From Bacillota bacterium (lineage in GTDB: Bacteria > Bacillota > Bacilli > Tumebacillales > Effusibacillaceae), in assembly GCA_020059765.1 (NCBI GenBank), contig JAGVBM010000150.1:1-7723 (forward strand): a DNA stretch of 7,723 nucleotides, read 5' to 3'. The notes beneath the pieces were generated by a model that saw only the letters and a list, made by a program, of their open reading frames with translations, did no database searches and was not told where the DNA came from. Every line of letters starts with the position of its first letter. The first letter of the stretch is position 1. Shown piece after piece: positions 6,773 through 7,723 of this stretch. The position numbers and the translations under genes are program-made.

Positions 6773-7291
6773 ATGGATGCATATCTGGCGTTGGGCTCCA
6801 ATCTGGGGGATCGTCAACACTATTTGCGAAGCGCGATCAAAGCCCTTCAGATGACGGAAGGAATAACCGTGGTGCAAGAATCCCCGGTATTTGAAACGGC
6901 GGCGGTCGGATATACGAACCAACCGGATTTTTTGAATATGGCGCTGCATATCAAAACAACGCTGACACCTGAAAAGTTGCTCGAACGGGCATTGGCGGTT
7001 GAAACTGAGCTCGGACGAGTCCGGGAAATAAAATGGGGACCAAGAACGATTGATATTGATGTTTTATTTTATGGTAGACTGATAATAAATACGGAAACAT
7101 TAATCGTTCCTCATCCGTTCTTGCATGAACGGGCATTCGTGCTTTTACCCCTGCGAGATATCGCACCGGACTGGGTGCATCCGTTGCTGAGAATAACCGT
7201 ACATGAGATGGCTGAGCAAGTTTCAGGAAAGGAAGGGGTCCACCGATGGGAGAAGCCCTTGGTAAACGATTGCGTGCATATCGAAAACTGA
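6773..7291 (+). CDS. folK: 6-Hydroxymethyl-7,8-dihydropterin pyrophosphokinase (HPPK)
   Basis: Transfers pyrophosphate from ATP to 6-hydroxymethyl-dihydropterin, making the substrate of FolP. The product has 172 residues, close to the B. subtilis protein. The family signatures are GSNLGDR (8-14), FLNM (53-56) and KWGPRTIDIDVLFY (87-100), in which D94 and D96 are the magnesium ligands and R91 lies in the ATP/pterin site; VPHP (112-115) and R120 follow. The ATG at 6773 lies six bases after the folB stop and nine bases after GGGGA. The last 46 bases are shared with the next gene in another frame, so the C-terminal 15 residues (VHRWEKPLVNDCVHI-EN region) are constrained by two reading frames. Confidence 0.96.
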   Translation: MDAYLALGSNLGDRQHYLRSAIKALQMTEGITVVQESPVFETAAVGYTNQPDFLNMALHIKTTLTPEKLLERALAVETELGRVREIKWGPRTIDIDVLFYGRLIINTETLIVPHPFLHERAFVLLPLRDIAPDWVHPLLRITVHEMAEQVSGKEGVHRWEKPLVNDCVHIEN

Positions 7292-7452
7292 AAAACTTGA
7301 CGCAGCAAGAGCTTGCCGAGTTGCTGGGCATTTCGATTGCCATCGTGGGCGGCATTGAACGCGGCACGCGTGAACCTTCCAAGGATGTGTTGGGCAAAAT
7401 CTCCCTTGTCTTGGGAGTGACAGAAGAAGAATTGAGGGGGCAAGAAAGGTAA
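7246..7452 (+). CDS. Small XRE-family helix-turn-helix DNA-binding protein, YazB-like
   Basis: A 68-residue protein that is little more than one Cro/C1-type HTH domain (HTH_3 fold). Helices 2 and 3 lie about TQQELAELLGISIAIVGGIERG (19-40), followed by the family TREPSKDVLGKISLVLGV. No sensor or oligomerisation domain is present. It matches in size and place the B. subtilis gene yazB, between folK and dusB; I know of no assigned role. The start at ATG 7246 is well supported by GGAAGGGG (7231-7238) seven bases upstream even though it lies within folK, overlapping it by 46 bases. The recognition helix has IAIVGG where relatives often carry polar residues (for example SRSTIS), so its DNA contacts may differ. 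It may regulate the folate operon or a nearby target; that is inference. Confidence 0.88.
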   Translation: MGEALGKRLRAYRKLKNLTQQELAELLGISIAIVGGIERGTREPSKDVLGKISLVLGVTEEELRGQER

Positions 7453-7487
7453 ATGATTCCTGGTTACTTTTTAAGGATAGTTTTTCA

Positions 7488-7516
7488 TTGTTTCTCTCGA
7501 TGAATCATGATACAAT
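7488..7516 (+). promoter_or_regulatory. Candidate sigma-A promoter upstream of dusB
   Basis: TTGTTT (7488-7493) and TACAAT (7511-7516) are spaced 17 bases apart; the -10 matches five of six positions, the -35 three of six. The start point would be near 7523, giving a leader of about 180 bases before dusB that contains all the hairpins described below. Confidence 0.5.
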
Positions 7517-7529
7517 ATGTGTTGATCTG

Positions 7530-7559
7530 ACACAGGCTGCCGCCTGTGTTCTTTCGTTT
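7530..7559 (+). terminator. Perfect 8-bp hairpin with broken T-tract: possible end of the folate operon or leader hairpin
   Basis: ACACAGGC (7530-7537), loop TGCC, GCCTGTGT (7542-7549), then TTCTTTCGTTT. The stem is strong but the T-tract is interrupted by C and CG, so termination would be moderate. It lies only a few bases after the predicted start point of the 7488-7516 promoter, so it could instead be a 5' stabilising hairpin or an attenuator in the dusB leader. Confidence 0.5.
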
Positions 7560-7566
7560 GTGTACA

Positions 7567-7609
7567 GTCGGCTAACGTCCGCGCGTCCATGCGCGAACGC
7601 CGGCACTCG
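7567..7609. repeat. Structured 43-base direct repeat, copy 1
   Basis: Copy 1 of a pair lying 65 bases apart and differing at 2 of 43 positions. It folds as an outer stem GTCGGC/GCCGGC (7567-7572 with 7599-7604, one G-T pair), a four-base bulge TAAC, a G-C/T-A step, a C/A mismatch, and an inner stem CGCGC/GCGCG (7580-7584 with 7591-7595) closing on GTCCAT. It ends in ACTCG outside the stem. No open frame is convincing here. Confidence 0.85.
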
Positions 7610-7631
7610 GTATGCAAAAATCTATCGGAAG

Positions 7632-7674
7632 GCCGGCTAATGTCCGCGCGTCCATGCGCGAACGCCGGCACTCG
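7632..7674. repeat. Structured 43-base direct repeat, copy 2
   Basis: Copy 2 has the same fold: outer stem GCCGGC/GCCGGC (7632-7637 with 7664-7669), bulge TAAT, inner stem CGCGC/GCGCG (7645-7649 with 7656-7660), loop GTCCAT. The two differences from copy 1 lie at 7633 (C for T, keeping pairing) and 7641 (T for C, in the bulge). It is separated from copy 1 by 22 unrelated bases. Confidence 0.85.
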
Positions 7675-7687
7675 AACATCCGTGTTC
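7674..7687 (+). other. Small hairpin next to the dusB ribosome binding site
   Basis: GAACA (7674-7678), loop TCCG, TGTTC (7683-7687): a perfect 5-bp stem ending two bases before GGAGGT (7690-7695). It follows repeat copy 2 directly and has a TCC-type loop like the repeats. It could affect ribosome access to dusB. Confidence 0.5.
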
Positions 7688-7701
7688 TCGGAGGTGGGAC
7701 G

Positions 7702-7723
7702 ATGGCGTTCAAGATTGGGAATG
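7702..7723 (+). CDS. dusB: Start of tRNA-dihydrouridine synthase DusB (partial, cut by window end)
   Basis: Only seven codons are visible, MAFKIGN, after a near-ideal GGAGGT (7690-7695) with six-base spacing. B. subtilis DusB (YacF) begins MFKIGDI and follows yazB in the same gene order, so the identification rests on the short match and on conserved order. DusB is an FMN enzyme that reduces uridines in tRNA. Nothing of its catalytic domain is inside the window. Confidence 0.7.

Noticed and set aside
7567..7674. CRISPR array
   Set aside because: Only two repeats are present, each 43 bases with a strong internal hairpin and a 22-base gap; there is no third repeat, no cas gene and the gap is shorter than the repeat.

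Overview
The window is a compact, almost fully plus-strand bacterial segment. It reads as the hslO - cysK - folate (pab/fol) region of a Gram-positive Bacillota genome, order Bacillales or a close relative. Three things support this: the gene order hslO, cysK, pabB, pabA, pabC, folP (sul), folB, folK, small XRE regulator, dusB is that of Bacillus subtilis; the proteins resemble their B. subtilis counterparts along their lengths; and strong GGAGG/GGGGG ribosome binding sites and U-tailed intrinsic terminators are used throughout. Base composition is moderate and FolP is of the long type, so this is probably not Bacillus itself. I cannot fix the genus.

Layout. Positions 1-294 hold no convincing gene. 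They contain an intrinsic terminator for whatever lies upstream (46-73), a 15-bp near-uninterrupted palindrome (128-159), a second long hairpin with a U-tract (160-210), and a candidate hslO promoter. hslO (redox-regulated chaperone Hsp33) runs 295-1179. cysK (cysteine synthase) runs 1243-2169, has a good candidate promoter inside the 3' end of hslO with a perfect inverted repeat over the predicted start point, and ends in a clear terminator (2177-2211). The folate operon then starts: pabB, pabA and pabC make p-aminobenzoate from chorismate, and folP, folB and folK supply the pterin branch and its joining to pABA. Adjacent genes overlap or are only a few bases apart, so they look transcribed and translated as one unit. 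A 68-residue XRE-type DNA-binding protein starts 46 bases inside folK and closes the unit.

Positions 7453-7701 are non-coding: a candidate promoter, a strong short hairpin, two 43-base structured direct repeats 65 bases apart, and a third small hairpin just before the ribosome binding site of dusB, whose first seven codons end the window.

How the genes work together: PabB with the amidotransferase PabA turns chorismate and glutamine into aminodeoxychorismate, and PabC releases pABA. FolB makes 6-hydroxymethyl-dihydropterin from dihydroneopterin, FolK pyrophosphorylates it, and FolP condenses it with pABA to dihydropteroate. The coding part is an ordinary housekeeping locus. The less explained signals are the structured intergenic elements at both ends, the cysK operator candidate and the roughly 140-residue N-terminal extension of FolP.
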